From: Granulosicoccus sp045110475
GTDB lineage: Bacteria > Pseudomonadota > Gammaproteobacteria > Granulosicoccales > Granulosicoccaceae
Assembly: GCA_045110475.1 (NCBI GenBank)
Contig: JBGCGC010000133.1
Span: 62,001-126,000 of the forward strand
Length of the DNA stretch: 64,000 nucleotides
Direction of reading: 5' to 3'
The translations under genes were made by a program, and so were the position numbers. Below, piece after piece: positions 8,784-17,059 of the stretch. The first letter of the stretch is position 1. Each line of letters starts with the position of its first letter. Under the pieces are notes generated by a model, which searched no databases, was not told where the DNA came from, and saw nothing but the letters and a program-made list of their open reading frames with translations.

Positions 8784-8987
8784 CCCTGCGCGCAAGTGGC
8801 AACACGCGCGATAGCAATAGAAGAGTTCTAGTTTTGTAGCGATCCTTGTTCAGGAACGTTGCAAAATTCATTACCGCCAAATTCAGGTGTCTTGTCAATC
8901 CTGGTCTAGAGGCGGTGTTCAACGGCGCGTTCGCGTCTTCTCTTGGCCTGCGGTGAAACAAGGGTCATACAACATGAGGCTATTGAT
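8784..8987 (+). other. pufQ-pufB intergenic region
   Basis: These 204 bp contain no supported ORF. A short GC hairpin is possible near 8790-8810 (CGCGC/GCGCG arms), with no T-tract. In other purple bacteria this interval often contains an mRNA processing site or promoter for pufBA. I see no convincing promoter or PpsR site here. Confidence 0.4.
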
Positions 8988-9212
8988 ATGGCTGACGTTA
9001 ATTCAGGCGGTTCTCTGTCTGGACTTAAACAGAACGAAGCACGTGAGTTTCACGCCATCTTCGTTACAAGCTTCCTTTTCTTCACTGGAATCGCAGTGGT
9101 TGCACACTTCCTCGTGTGGCTGTGGCGTCCTTGGTTTCCAGGTGTTGAGGGGTATTCCATGTTGGGTGATACGACTGAAAAAGTCGTTTCCCTGATGTCT
9201 TACATTGCATAG
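8988..9212 (+). CDS. pufB: PufB, LH1 antenna beta polypeptide
   Basis: A 74-residue LH1 beta chain with one membrane helix. The bacteriochlorophyll-ligating histidine is H40 in VVAHFLVWLWRPW, followed by the typical WRPWFPG. An upstream N-terminal histidine (FHAIF) is also typical. An in-frame upstream ATG-like start at 8943 adds 15 residues that do not fit the family, so I chose ATG 8988, preceded by GAGG. The C-terminal tail after WFPG is about 23 residues, which is long for LH1 beta. GGAGAG in the 11-bp gap leads to pufA. Confidence 0.93.
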   Translation: MADVNSGGSLSGLKQNEAREFHAIFVTSFLFFTGIAVVAHFLVWLWRPWFPGVEGYSMLGDTTEKVVSLMSYIA

Positions 9213-9223
9213 GAGAGATAATT

Positions 9224-9418
9224 ATGTGGCGTATATGGTTATTGTTTGATCCGCGTCGTGCACTGGTTGGTATGGCTGCCTTCCTGTTCACGTTGGCAAT
9301 TGTTATCCATTTCATCGTTCTGAGTACCGACCGGTTTAACTGGATTGAAGGTCCGTCTACAGCGGTAAGCTTTCAAGACGTGATTGAGGCTGACGTCGAT
9401 ACAACCCGTCTGGGTTGA
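9224..9418 (+). CDS. pufA: PufA, LH1 antenna alpha polypeptide
   Basis: A 64-residue LH1 alpha chain. It begins MWRIWLLFDPRRAL, the classic alpha N-terminus. The single membrane helix carries ligand H29 in AIVIHFIVLST, followed by RFNW. With PufB it forms the LH1 ring around the reaction centre. A GGAGAG ribosome-binding site lies 8 bases upstream. A stable hairpin follows 45 bp after its stop. Confidence 0.95.
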   Translation: MWRIWLLFDPRRALVGMAAFLFTLAIVIHFIVLSTDRFNWIEGPSTAVSFQDVIEADVDTTRLG

Positions 9419-9462
9419 TCGACTTCGGTTAAGGCAGAACAGCCGTCAGGCACGTGAAAAAA

Positions 9463-9486
9463 ACGAATGCATTGCAGTGCATTCGT
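9463..9486 (+). other. pufA-pufL intercistronic mRNA-stabilising hairpin
   Basis: A perfect 9-bp stem (ACGAATGCA / TGCATTCGT) with loop TTGCAG lies between pufA and pufL. In Rhodobacter, hairpins in this position protect the pufBA segment from 3' decay, giving excess LH1 over reaction-centre mRNA. No T-tract follows, which fits a stabiliser more than a terminator. Confidence 0.7.
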
Positions 9487-9555
9487 CACGCAGCCTGCGG
9501 CTGGGCTTGATCAAGATACAAAAAAAACAGGCCTTTATAGTCGGGGAAATCTAAC

Positions 9556-10380
9556 ATGGCAATGCTTAACTTTGAAAAGAAGTACCGTGTTCGGGGGGGC
9601 ACGATAGTCGGCGGAGACTTGTTCGACTTCTGGGTCGGGCCGTTCTACGTCGGTTTTTTTGGCGTCACGACTATTTTCTTTGCCACAGTCGGTACCTTGC
9701 TCATTGTCTATGGGGCCGCAATTGGTGATACATGGAACGTCTGGCGCATCAATATTGCTCCACCAGACCTGTCTTATGGACTTGGCTTTGCCCCATTGAA
9801 GGAAGGCGGGCTGTGGCAACTCATTACCGTCTGTGCCACGGGTGCTTTTGTCTCTTGGGCATTGCGTCAGGCTGAGATAGCAAGGAAGTTGGGGATGGGC
9901 TACCACGTGCCTATTGTGTTCAGCTTTGCCATCCTTGCTTACGTCACTCTCGTGATTTTTCGTCCGATACTGTTGGGTGGATGGGGCCATGGTTTTCCTT
10001 ACGGCATTTTGAGCCATCTGGATTGGGTCTCCAATATCGGATATCAATTTCTACATTTTCATTACAACCCTGCTCACATGCTGGCAGTCACCTTCTTTTT
10101 TACCACTTGCCTTGCATTGGCACTTCATGGAGGACTTGTCCTGTCGGCAACCAACGTGCCTGATGGCGGTAAGGTCAAGACGCCTGAGCATGAGGACACC
10201 TATTTCCGAGACATCATCGGGTATTCGATTGGTACTTTGGGTATCCATCGCCTGGGTATGTTCCTGGCGATTAACGCCGCATTCTGGAGTGCGGTCTGCA
10301 TCATTATCAGTGGTCCATTCTGGACTCGAGGCTGGCCAGAGTGGTGGAACTGGTGGCTTGAACTTCCCGTCTGGTCCTAG
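9556..10380 (+). CDS. pufL: PufL, reaction-centre L subunit
   Basis: A 274-residue five-helix protein of the type II photosynthetic reaction centre that binds the primary donor, accessory pigments and quinone QA/QB region. It shows the conserved GGTIVGGDLFDFWVGPFYVGFFG N-terminus in part, the GYHVPI histidine region, HYNPAHMLAVTFFF (special-pair and iron ligands), and LALHGGLVL. GGGGA lies about 8 bases upstream of the ATG. It is directly followed by pufM, 11 bp on. Confidence 0.97.
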   Translation: MAMLNFEKKYRVRGGTIVGGDLFDFWVGPFYVGFFGVTTIFFATVGTLLIVYGAAIGDTWNVWRINIAPPDLSYGLGFAPLKEGGLWQLITVCATGAFVSWALRQAEIARKLGMGYHVPIVFSFAILAYVTLVIFRPILLGGWGHGFPYGILSHLDWVSNIGYQFLHFHYNPAHMLAVTFFFTTCLALALHGGLVLSATNVPDGGKVKTPEHEDTYFRDIIGYSIGTLGIHRLGMFLAINAAFWSAVCIIISGPFWTRGWPEWWNWWLELPVWS

Positions 10381-10391
10381 GAGATAACAAT

Positions 10392-11360
10392 ATGCCTGAA
10401 TATCAAAATATATTTACCCAGGTACAGGTTCATGGTCATGGTGAGATGGGTGTACCCATTGGCAACCAGACGAAAAACCGGGCAGGAAAACCGATTTTCT
10501 CATGGTTGCTTGGTGCAATCGGCAACGCGCAGCTTGGGCCTGTTTATCTCGGAGCGACCGGAACGCTGTCTCTCATTTGCGGATTTATCGCTTTTGAGAT
10601 CATTGGACTCAACATGCTGGCGTCGGTTAACTGGGATGTGGTGCAGTTTGTCAGGCAGTTGTTCTGGCTGGCTCTTGAGCCACCCCCACCGGGTTCCGGA
10701 CTTGGCATACCTGCAATGGCTGAAGGTGGCTGGTGGTTACTTGCCGGTTTCTTCCTGACGCTTTCAATCCTGCTTTGGTGGACCCGTACCTACTTGCGAG
10801 CGAAAGCGCTGGATATGGGCTATCACATTCCCTGGGCGTTTGGTGCAGCTATCTGGTTGTATCTGGTACTTGGATTTATCCGTCCATTGCTTATGGGTGA
10901 CTGGGGCGAGGCAGTACCTTTCGGCATCTTTCCTCATCTGGATTGGACAGCCGCATTTTCGATGCGCTACGGCAATCTGTTCTACAACCCGTTCCATATG
11001 TTGTCCATTGTCTTTCTCTATGGATCAGCTGTTTTGTTTGGCATGCATGCCGGTACTATTCTGGCAGTAGGTCGTTACGGCGGAGAACGTGAAATTGAGC
11101 AAATCACTGATCGTGGTACAGCCACCGAACGTGCCTCACTGTTCTGGCGATGGACGATGGGCTTTAATGCAACCATGGAGTCTATTCATCGTTGGGCCTG
11201 GTGGTTCGCGATCCTGACCCCCATTACGGGTGGTATCGGCATCCTGTTGACAGGTACGGTCGTTGACAATTGGTATATGTGGGGCGTAAAGCACGGAATC
11301 GCACCTGCCTATCCGGAAGTGTACGTCCCGAGTATTGACCCAGCCCTGGGAGGAAACTGA
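10392..11360 (+). CDS. pufM: PufM, reaction-centre M subunit
   Basis: A 322-residue partner of PufL. Recognisable segments are QVQVHGHGEMGVP near the N-terminus, GYHIPWAF, FYNPFHMLSIVFLYGS with pigment-ligating histidine, LFGMHAGTILAV, and the C-terminal iron/quinone region ESIHRWAWWFA. It has the usual length of the M subunit with a C-terminal extension that contacts the cytochrome. GGAG lies 9 bases upstream. Its stop shares a base with the pufC ATG (TGATG). Confidence 0.97.
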   Translation: MPEYQNIFTQVQVHGHGEMGVPIGNQTKNRAGKPIFSWLLGAIGNAQLGPVYLGATGTLSLICGFIAFEIIGLNMLASVNWDVVQFVRQLFWLALEPPPPGSGLGIPAMAEGGWWLLAGFFLTLSILLWWTRTYLRAKALDMGYHIPWAFGAAIWLYLVLGFIRPLLMGDWGEAVPFGIFPHLDWTAAFSMRYGNLFYNPFHMLSIVFLYGSAVLFGMHAGTILAVGRYGGEREIEQITDRGTATERASLFWRWTMGFNATMESIHRWAWWFAILTPITGGIGILLTGTVVDNWYMWGVKHGIAPAYPEVYVPSIDPALGGN

Positions 11361-12532
11361 TGAATCTTTTTAAAGTATCTGCTGTTGCCTTTCTGGCCCT
11401 TACTATGCAGGGGTGTTGGGAAGCTCCACCCATGGAATCCGAACAGATTGGATTTCGTGGGGTCGCCATGTGGCAGACGACCAATCCGGATGTCACTGAA
11501 CCACTGGTTGCGCAGAATCAGGTGCCAGTGGCGTTACCTGCCACGCCTGATGTTCCCGGCGCACCCAAGGCCGGTGATGTGTATCAAAATGTTCAGGTGC
11601 TTGGCGATCTGTCGATTGGTGAATTTACCCGCACCATGGCTGCCATTACGCAATGGGTTTCACCAGAGCAGGGTTGCGCCTATTGTCATCAGGGCGCTAA
11701 TTTTGCCGCTGACGATCTTTACACCAAGGTGGTGTCAAGACGCATGATGCAAATGACTCAGACGATCAATAGCGAGTGGAGTGACCATGTCAAGGAGACC
11801 GGGGTGACGTGCTACACCTGTCATCGAGGCAAGAACGTCCCCGAGTACATCTGGTTTGAAGATAATGGTCCGGCGCATGCTGCGGGTATGTCAGCCAACA
11901 ACTATCAGCAGAATAACGTTGCAACCAAGGCGGGCTATACCTCAATGTTGAGCGATCCTCTGACGCCGTATCTTGTTGGAGAGCCAGCAAAGATTCGGAT
12001 TGCACATGAAAATGCATTGCCGCTAAAAAATCAGAACAACAATGAATCCATGCAGGCGCTTGAACGCACCTGGTCATTGATGATGCACATGTCTGATTCG
12101 TTGGGTGTGAACTGTACCTACTGTCATAACTCGCGTAATTTTGCGTCCTGGGAGCAGAGCCCGCCAGCGAGAGTGACTGCATGGCATGGTTTGCAGATGG
12201 TACCGGCGATCAACAATGACTACATGGTGCCGCTGCAACCGGTTTATCCGGAACATCGTCTAGGAAAACTGGATGACGCGCCCAAGGCCGCATGTAATAC
12301 GTGTCATCAAGGTGTCAACAAGCCTCTATACGGGGTAAGTATGCTCGATGACTATCCTGTCTGGAAAGCGCCGTTGAGCGATGAAGCAACCGCTGTGCCT
12401 GATTATTCCAACGTACCGGAATATCTGGATCCCAATAATCCGGAGCCTAGCGCTGCACTGGTAACCCCTCAAGCCATTGAAGTGGCTATCAGTTCGGCTA
12501 TTCGTACTAACGATGAAGTAGTCAGTCAGTGA
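11360..12532 (+). CDS. pufC: PufC, tetraheme reaction-centre cytochrome c subunit
   Basis: A 390-residue lipoprotein that re-reduces the special pair from the periplasm. The signal peptide ends in LTMQGC, placing the lipidated cysteine at about residue 19. Four CxxCH heme sites are visible: CAYCH, CYTCH, CTYCH and CNTCH. It is the last gene of the superoperon and is followed by an intrinsic terminator. Presence of pufC shows a tetraheme-type reaction centre, unlike Rhodobacter sphaeroides. Confidence 0.96.
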   Translation: MNLFKVSAVAFLALTMQGCWEAPPMESEQIGFRGVAMWQTTNPDVTEPLVAQNQVPVALPATPDVPGAPKAGDVYQNVQVLGDLSIGEFTRTMAAITQWVSPEQGCAYCHQGANFAADDLYTKVVSRRMMQMTQTINSEWSDHVKETGVTCYTCHRGKNVPEYIWFEDNGPAHAAGMSANNYQQNNVATKAGYTSMLSDPLTPYLVGEPAKIRIAHENALPLKNQNNNESMQALERTWSLMMHMSDSLGVNCTYCHNSRNFASWEQSPPARVTAWHGLQMVPAINNDYMVPLQPVYPEHRLGKLDDAPKAACNTCHQGVNKPLYGVSMLDDYPVWKAPLSDEATAVPDYSNVPEYLDPNNPEPSAALVTPQAIEVAISSAIRTNDEVVSQ

Positions 12533-12611
12533 TGACAACGTGAATCTTTCGGGACGTGTGGTGGGTAAAAAATATACACCGTGCAGTTCCCGGTTGGTTG
12601 TCAAACACGTC

Positions 12612-12655
12612 ATGCAGCGCCACGCTTCAGCTTGAGTGGTCGCTGCATTTTTTTT
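12612..12655 (+). terminator. Rho-independent terminator of the puf superoperon
   Basis: Outer arms ATGCAGCG and CGCTGCAT and inner arms CCAC and GTGG form a long stem, directly followed by an eight-T run overlapping the stem end. It lies 80 bp after pufC. Confidence 0.85.
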
Positions 12656-12868
12656 GTCCCTATTAAATTCCTGCGGCTGGTAAGAAGCTCGTGAGATGCC
12701 TCGGTAGCGTTGTATTACGCGTCGGCCTGCATCAAGGAATCAGTCCCTTGAACGCGTATCCTCATTCTGCCACAGCCTGAATTACCGTATGCCCGGGAAT
12801 AAAAGTATCCGCATTTTCAAGTTACTGCATCATCGACGTACTCGCATCTTCATTGAGTGATAAACCCT
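12656..12868 (+). other. Intergenic region upstream of hemC
   Basis: About 210 bp without a supported ORF. It should contain the hemC promoter, but I see no strong -35/-10 pair and no TGT-N12-ACA PpsR site, so hemC may be expressed independently of the photosynthesis regulon. Confidence 0.35.
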
Positions 12869-13855
12869 ATGAAAACCCTTCGTATAGCAACTCGTAAAAG
12901 CCCACTTGCTCTATGGCAGGCGGAGGATGTCAAGGCACGTGTCGAAGCGCTTGACCAGGGGATAACCGTTGAGTTGTTGAAGATGACGACAAAGGGTGAT
13001 CAGCTACTGGATAGCCCATTGGCGAAAATTGGTGGTAAAGGCCTGTTTGTGAAAGAACTTGAAACCGCCATGCTCGACGGCGAAGCTGACATAGCTGTGC
13101 ATTCCATCAAGGATGTGCCAGCCGTGCTGCCCGAGGGTTTGCAGGTTGTACACATCATGGATCGAGAGAACCCCCATGACGCGTTTGTATCCAATACGTA
13201 TGAAAATCCTGAGAGCTTGCCTGAGGGGGCTGTGGTAGGTACCTGCAGTTTGCGGCGTCAAGCCCAGATAATGGCTAGATTTCCCTACCTGAACGTTCAC
13301 AACCTGCGTGGCAACGTTAATACTCGTCTGGCCAAGCTGGACAATGGTGAATACGATGCCATTATTCTGGCTGCTGCAGGGTTGATCCGCCTTGAAATGC
13401 AAGAACGAATTGCCTGCGAGCTGTCTGTGGAGGATAGCTTGCCAGCTGCCGGTCAGGGTATTGTAGGTATAGAGACGCGCATCGACGATGAGAGCACTGC
13501 CGCTATTATCGACAAATTACATCATCAGGAAACCAGCTATCGTGTCATGGCGGAAAGAGCCTTGAGTGCCAGACTGGATGGAGGCTGCCAGGTGCCGATT
13601 GCCGCCTATTCCGTGATACAGGGTAATAAAATCTGGTTACGTGGTCTGGTTGCAAGCCCGGATGGAAAACAACTTGTGACTGCTGATGCCAGCGCACATC
13701 ACAATGAAGCAGTTGATCTGGGAGTTCGTGTGGCAGAGATGCTGCTGTACCGCGGAGCCAACGACATACTGAAAGCGCTTGGATTAAAACCGGCACCGCT
13801 GGATGAGGTGGCCGCCAGTGCCGCTAAGTACGTCAGGCGTGATAACCCGGTCTGA
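12869..13855 (+). CDS. hemC: HemC, porphobilinogen deaminase (hydroxymethylbilane synthase)
   Basis: A 328-residue enzyme that polymerises four porphobilinogens to hydroxymethylbilane, a shared precursor of heme, bacteriochlorophyll and cobalamin. It shows ATRKSPLALWQAE at the N-terminus, the substrate-binding SIKDVP and TCSLRRQAQ motifs, and the dipyrromethane cofactor cysteine in DGGCQVPIAAY. I chose ATG 12869; a GTG at 12857 is in frame but adds only four residues and lacks better support. Its placement beside the puf operon links tetrapyrrole supply to the cluster. Confidence 0.95.
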   Translation: MKTLRIATRKSPLALWQAEDVKARVEALDQGITVELLKMTTKGDQLLDSPLAKIGGKGLFVKELETAMLDGEADIAVHSIKDVPAVLPEGLQVVHIMDRENPHDAFVSNTYENPESLPEGAVVGTCSLRRQAQIMARFPYLNVHNLRGNVNTRLAKLDNGEYDAIILAAAGLIRLEMQERIACELSVEDSLPAAGQGIVGIETRIDDESTAAIIDKLHHQETSYRVMAERALSARLDGGCQVPIAAYSVIQGNKIWLRGLVASPDGKQLVTADASAHHNEAVDLGVRVAEMLLYRGANDILKALGLKPAPLDEVAASAAKYVRRDNPV

Positions 13856-13928
13856 CATTGACCGCCGCGGCGGCGCGCAAAGGGTTAGCTTGCTTTAAAG
13901 GCACGGCAATATTCGCCACTAAAGCAAT

Positions 13929-15185
13929 ATGAATGAGATTCCCACCGATGAGTCAGTCGTAGCTGATGATCAGCACGATAAGCAGCTTGCCGACGCGCGG
14001 ATTCTTCTTATTGACGACGATGATGACTACCTGCATTTGTGCAAGCGTTACCTTCGCTCGGATCCTGCCGCTAACCACATGGTGATAACAGCCACCACTA
14101 TCGCAGAGGCACTGTTGGCAGCCTCTCTTGATAGGTTTGATTGCATTGTCGTGGATTATTGTCTGCCCGATGGTAACGGCACGGATGCAATCATGAAACT
14201 GGCTGAATCTCTTGGCGACAATATGCCCTGCACGATAGTCCTGACAGGGCAGGCGAGTGAACAGGTTGCCATCAACGCCGTGCGTTCTGGCGCCACTGAC
14301 TTTCTAACCAAAGTCGATCTGACCAAAACCGCGTTGCACCGTGCGGTAAACAATGCCATAGAAAAAAGTCGTTTACGCAAACTGCACGTGAGTCGCCTAA
14401 AGGATCTGGAGGTTGCCAATGGTCTTTTGCGAAAGCGCAATGAAGAGATTCAGCGGTTTTACCACACAGTCTCACACGAGGTGAAAACGCCCTTGACGGC
14501 GATTCAGGAGTTTATTTCGATTGTACGCGATGGGCTTGCGGGAGAGGTGTGCGAGCAACAGACGACGATCCTTAACTACGCACTTGAGAGTTGTGATCAG
14601 ATCAAGTCGCAATTCAATGAACTTCTGGAATTGTCGCGATTCGAAACCGGCAAAATGCAAGTAAACCTCAAGCTGTCGAGTATCCATGAGGTCTTCGATC
14701 ATTGTATGGTAGCGGCCATGCCGAAAGCCGCTGGCAGGCAAATTGAACTCACGATTGTCAAGGAACCTGACTTGCCGATGGTTATGATGCAAAGCAACAG
14801 GATTATTCAAGTGCTATCGAACCTGATTGGCAACGCCTTGAAATTCACACCGCAAAACGGCGCGGTGACAGTGACAGCCAGCGTGATGCACGGCGCAGGG
14901 CGTGTCAGGCTCTGTGTAAAGGATAACGGTTGTGGTATTCCGCCTAAAGATCTAAAACACGTGTTTGAACGACTTTATCAGGTGACACCAACCAGTGATT
15001 GCGAAAATGAATCGGGAATGGGGCTGGGCTTGAGCATAGCGCAACAGATAATCGAGCTGCACGGTAGTACGATCACGGTCGAAAGCACTCTGGGTGAAGG
15101 CAGTGAGTTTTCGTTTGAACTTGGCACCTGCCAGGTACAGGAGGAACCATTGGCGCAATCAGGCTGTCTTCAGGCAACGGGATAA
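13929..15185 (+). CDS. Receiver domain-histidine kinase fusion (REC-HisKA-HATPase)
   Basis: A 418-residue cytoplasmic signalling protein with unusual order. An N-terminal receiver domain (about 20-140; acidic LLIDDDDDY, phospho-Asp in IVVDYCLPDG, Lys in FLTKVD) is followed by a HisKA box with YHTVSHEVKTPLTA (about 180) and a complete HATPase with LSNLIGNALKFT, VKDNGCGIP and GMGLGLSIAQQI. No membrane segment is visible, so input probably arrives by phosphotransfer from another kinase. It sits inside the PGC between hemC and crtB with no partner regulator beside it. Its target is unknown. Confidence 0.88.
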   Translation: MNEIPTDESVVADDQHDKQLADARILLIDDDDDYLHLCKRYLRSDPAANHMVITATTIAEALLAASLDRFDCIVVDYCLPDGNGTDAIMKLAESLGDNMPCTIVLTGQASEQVAINAVRSGATDFLTKVDLTKTALHRAVNNAIEKSRLRKLHVSRLKDLEVANGLLRKRNEEIQRFYHTVSHEVKTPLTAIQEFISIVRDGLAGEVCEQQTTILNYALESCDQIKSQFNELLELSRFETGKMQVNLKLSSIHEVFDHCMVAAMPKAAGRQIELTIVKEPDLPMVMMQSNRIIQVLSNLIGNALKFTPQNGAVTVTASVMHGAGRVRLCVKDNGCGIPPKDLKHVFERLYQVTPTSDCENESGMGLGLSIAQQIIELHGSTITVESTLGEGSEFSFELGTCQVQEEPLAQSGCLQATG

Positions 15186-15192
15186 TTGTAGA

Positions 15193-16224
15193 TCAGTCAA
15201 CTCTCTCAGGCTCACGCTCACGGTCTATGTTCTTTTCACGATCATCCAGCGCATGAAACAACGAAACCAGCCACTCTGTGCGCGGTACTGAGGGCACTGA
15301 TTCGATATCCTCAAGCAGATACTGTGTTTCGATTAACGGTGGCCACTCAAGCTCGTCAACTCGTTGCTCGGATCGCACGAGCGGGATGGTGACCAGCGAT
15401 TTTCCTAACAGATAAGTCTTGCGGATTTTGGGGACGATGGCGCGTTGATCCACCGTCTGGTATTTCTGCCGGGCGATTTGACGCCCGATATCGGAGTAGA
15501 TCACCCGTGCAGCTCTTATGCCTGCCCGACAATTCAAGGGTAGCAGTGCCACACCAGAGTCAGAGCGTTTGTAGAGAACATCGGCATAACTTAAAAGTCG
15601 CTTGCACATGGCGGTGATGTGTTCGTTCTGAACCGGATTGGCGAGCCACTCGTCCGCATCAAGACCCGCTTGTGCGAACCAGCGTCTGGGCAAGTACAGG
15701 CGGCCCATGCGTGCATCCTCACCGATATCTCTTGAAATGTTGGTCAGTTGCATGGCAACACCCATGTCGCAGGCGCGGGCTACTGCCCGCCTGTCGCTCG
15801 TCCGCATGATTAGCGTCATCATGGCACCAACGCAGCCAGCAACCCGGGCGGCATAATCGTAGAGCTCTGACAGGGTTTCGTAGGTGCGTTCGGTAGTGTC
15901 CCATGCGAGGCCCTCTATGAGCGCGTCAGGCATGGCCCGAGGGATCGAAAACCGGTGAACAACTTCTGCCAGAGCGCGATCTTCCGGGAAGGCCTGTGGG
16001 GAGCCGGCATAGATGGAATCAAGGCGGGAATTCAGTGCCTGAATCGCTGCGTCGCCTGCGTTGTCAGCATCAATCAGATCATCGGCGATGCGACAGAACG
16101 CATACAGGGCGGTAGCCGGGATGGCTGTTTGGCGAGGCAACAGAAGCGATGCCATGAAGAACGAGTGCGAGCCGTGTTTGATAAGCTCCTTGCAAGCGAC
16201 AAGATCTTGTTTTTCAGTGTTCAT
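15193..16224 (-). CDS. crtB: CrtB, phytoene synthase
   Basis: A 343-residue squalene/phytoene synthase that joins two GGPP into 15-cis-phytoene. Both Asp-rich motifs are present: FCRIADDLIDAD (about 43-54) and NISRDIGEDARMGRLYLP (about 162-179). It is the last gene of the minus-strand block, its start overlapping the bchO end by 11 bp. crtI, often its neighbour, is not in this window. It converges with the kinase gene, leaving 7 bp between stops. Confidence 0.94.
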   Translation of the reverse strand: MNTEKQDLVACKELIKHGSHSFFMASLLLPRQTAIPATALYAFCRIADDLIDADNAGDAAIQALNSRLDSIYAGSPQAFPEDRALAEVVHRFSIPRAMPDALIEGLAWDTTERTYETLSELYDYAARVAGCVGAMMTLIMRTSDRRAVARACDMGVAMQLTNISRDIGEDARMGRLYLPRRWFAQAGLDADEWLANPVQNEHITAMCKRLLSYADVLYKRSDSGVALLPLNCRAGIRAARVIYSDIGRQIARQKYQTVDQRAIVPKIRKTYLLGKSLVTIPLVRSEQRVDELEWPPLIETQYLLEDIESVPSVPRTEWLVSLFHALDDREKNIDREREPERVD

Positions 16225-17059
16225 GGGGGGCGTCGTCGAGTATCAGTTGTGCAACAGCTGAGGGGTCTTCTTCGTGCAATAGATGTCCACGGTCCTTGAT
16301 GACGGAAATGCTGACGTGGTTTGCTGGCAATAGCTGTTGCAGTTTGTAGGTATCACGCAATGGGATGGTTTTATCCTCGCTGGCGGCAATGAGCATGATG
16401 GACTGCTGAATTTGTCCAAGGCGTGGTGTGAGTTTCTCCAGTTGCCAGTTAGCCATCATCTTGAGTACACCTGACACATGAGAAGCCGTGCTGAAAAGCT
16501 CAGCATAACGACGGAAGCTCTGCGGATCAACAACAGAACCGGTGCTATTCAGCAATTTGCTGATATTGCGGTCATTTTTTGCCCGGTACGAAAAAAAGCG
16601 TGGCAACCATTGGCCGTTCGCACCTAATCGGGCCAGTGGTGAAAATACGTAGCCAGCAATGCCTGCCAGCGGCACAACGGCAGCATTGATACTGATCAGG
16701 CGTTTTGCACATTGAGGGTGTTGCAGGCACATCTCCAGCATGATGGCAGCGCCAGCCGAGTGCCCGACGATGACTTCGACATCCAGATTTTCCTGGTCGA
16801 TCAGTTTGAACAAAGCCTGCGCCATTGCCTGTAAAGTCAATGGCGTGTCTTGGGGGGTTATCGTATCCGCGTGCCCGGGCAAGTCCATCATCACTACTGT
16901 GTAGTGTTCTGCAAGCAACGGTGCGAGATTTTTCCATGAGTGAACTGACGCTCCGGTGCCGTGTATTAATAAACAAACAGGGCCTTCACCAAGGGTGAGC
17001 ACGTTCCATCGGAGTGCGCCGGATTGCACCTTACGCGACACCGGCGTCTGCGTGTTCAT
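16214..17059 (-). CDS. bchO: BchO, alpha/beta-hydrolase of the Mg-chelatase operon
   Basis: A 281-residue alpha/beta-fold hydrolase. It has the oxyanion segment LLIHGTGASVHSW, nucleophile elbow VGHSAGAA, and a C-terminal histidine in DRGHLLHEEDP. BchO is conserved beside bchD/bchI in purple bacteria and is thought to act in or near Mg insertion, with no proven reaction. I chose ATG 17059 because it overlaps the bchD stop as ATGA; a 42-residue upstream extension in the same frame would lie within bchD. Confidence 0.88.
   Translation of the reverse strand: MNTQTPVSRKVQSGALRWNVLTLGEGPVCLLIHGTGASVHSWKNLAPLLAEHYTVVMMDLPGHADTITPQDTPLTLQAMAQALFKLIDQENLDVEVIVGHSAGAAIMLEMCLQHPQCAKRLISINAAVVPLAGIAGYVFSPLARLGANGQWLPRFFSYRAKNDRNISKLLNSTGSVVDPQSFRRYAELFSTASHVSGVLKMMANWQLEKLTPRLGQIQQSIMLIAASEDKTIPLRDTYKLQQLLPANHVSISVIKDRGHLLHEEDPSAVAQLILDDAPHEH

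Noticed and set aside
8887..9195. Plus-strand ORF overlapping pufB in another frame
   Set aside because: PufB in the other frame is clear, and this frame shows no conserved features.
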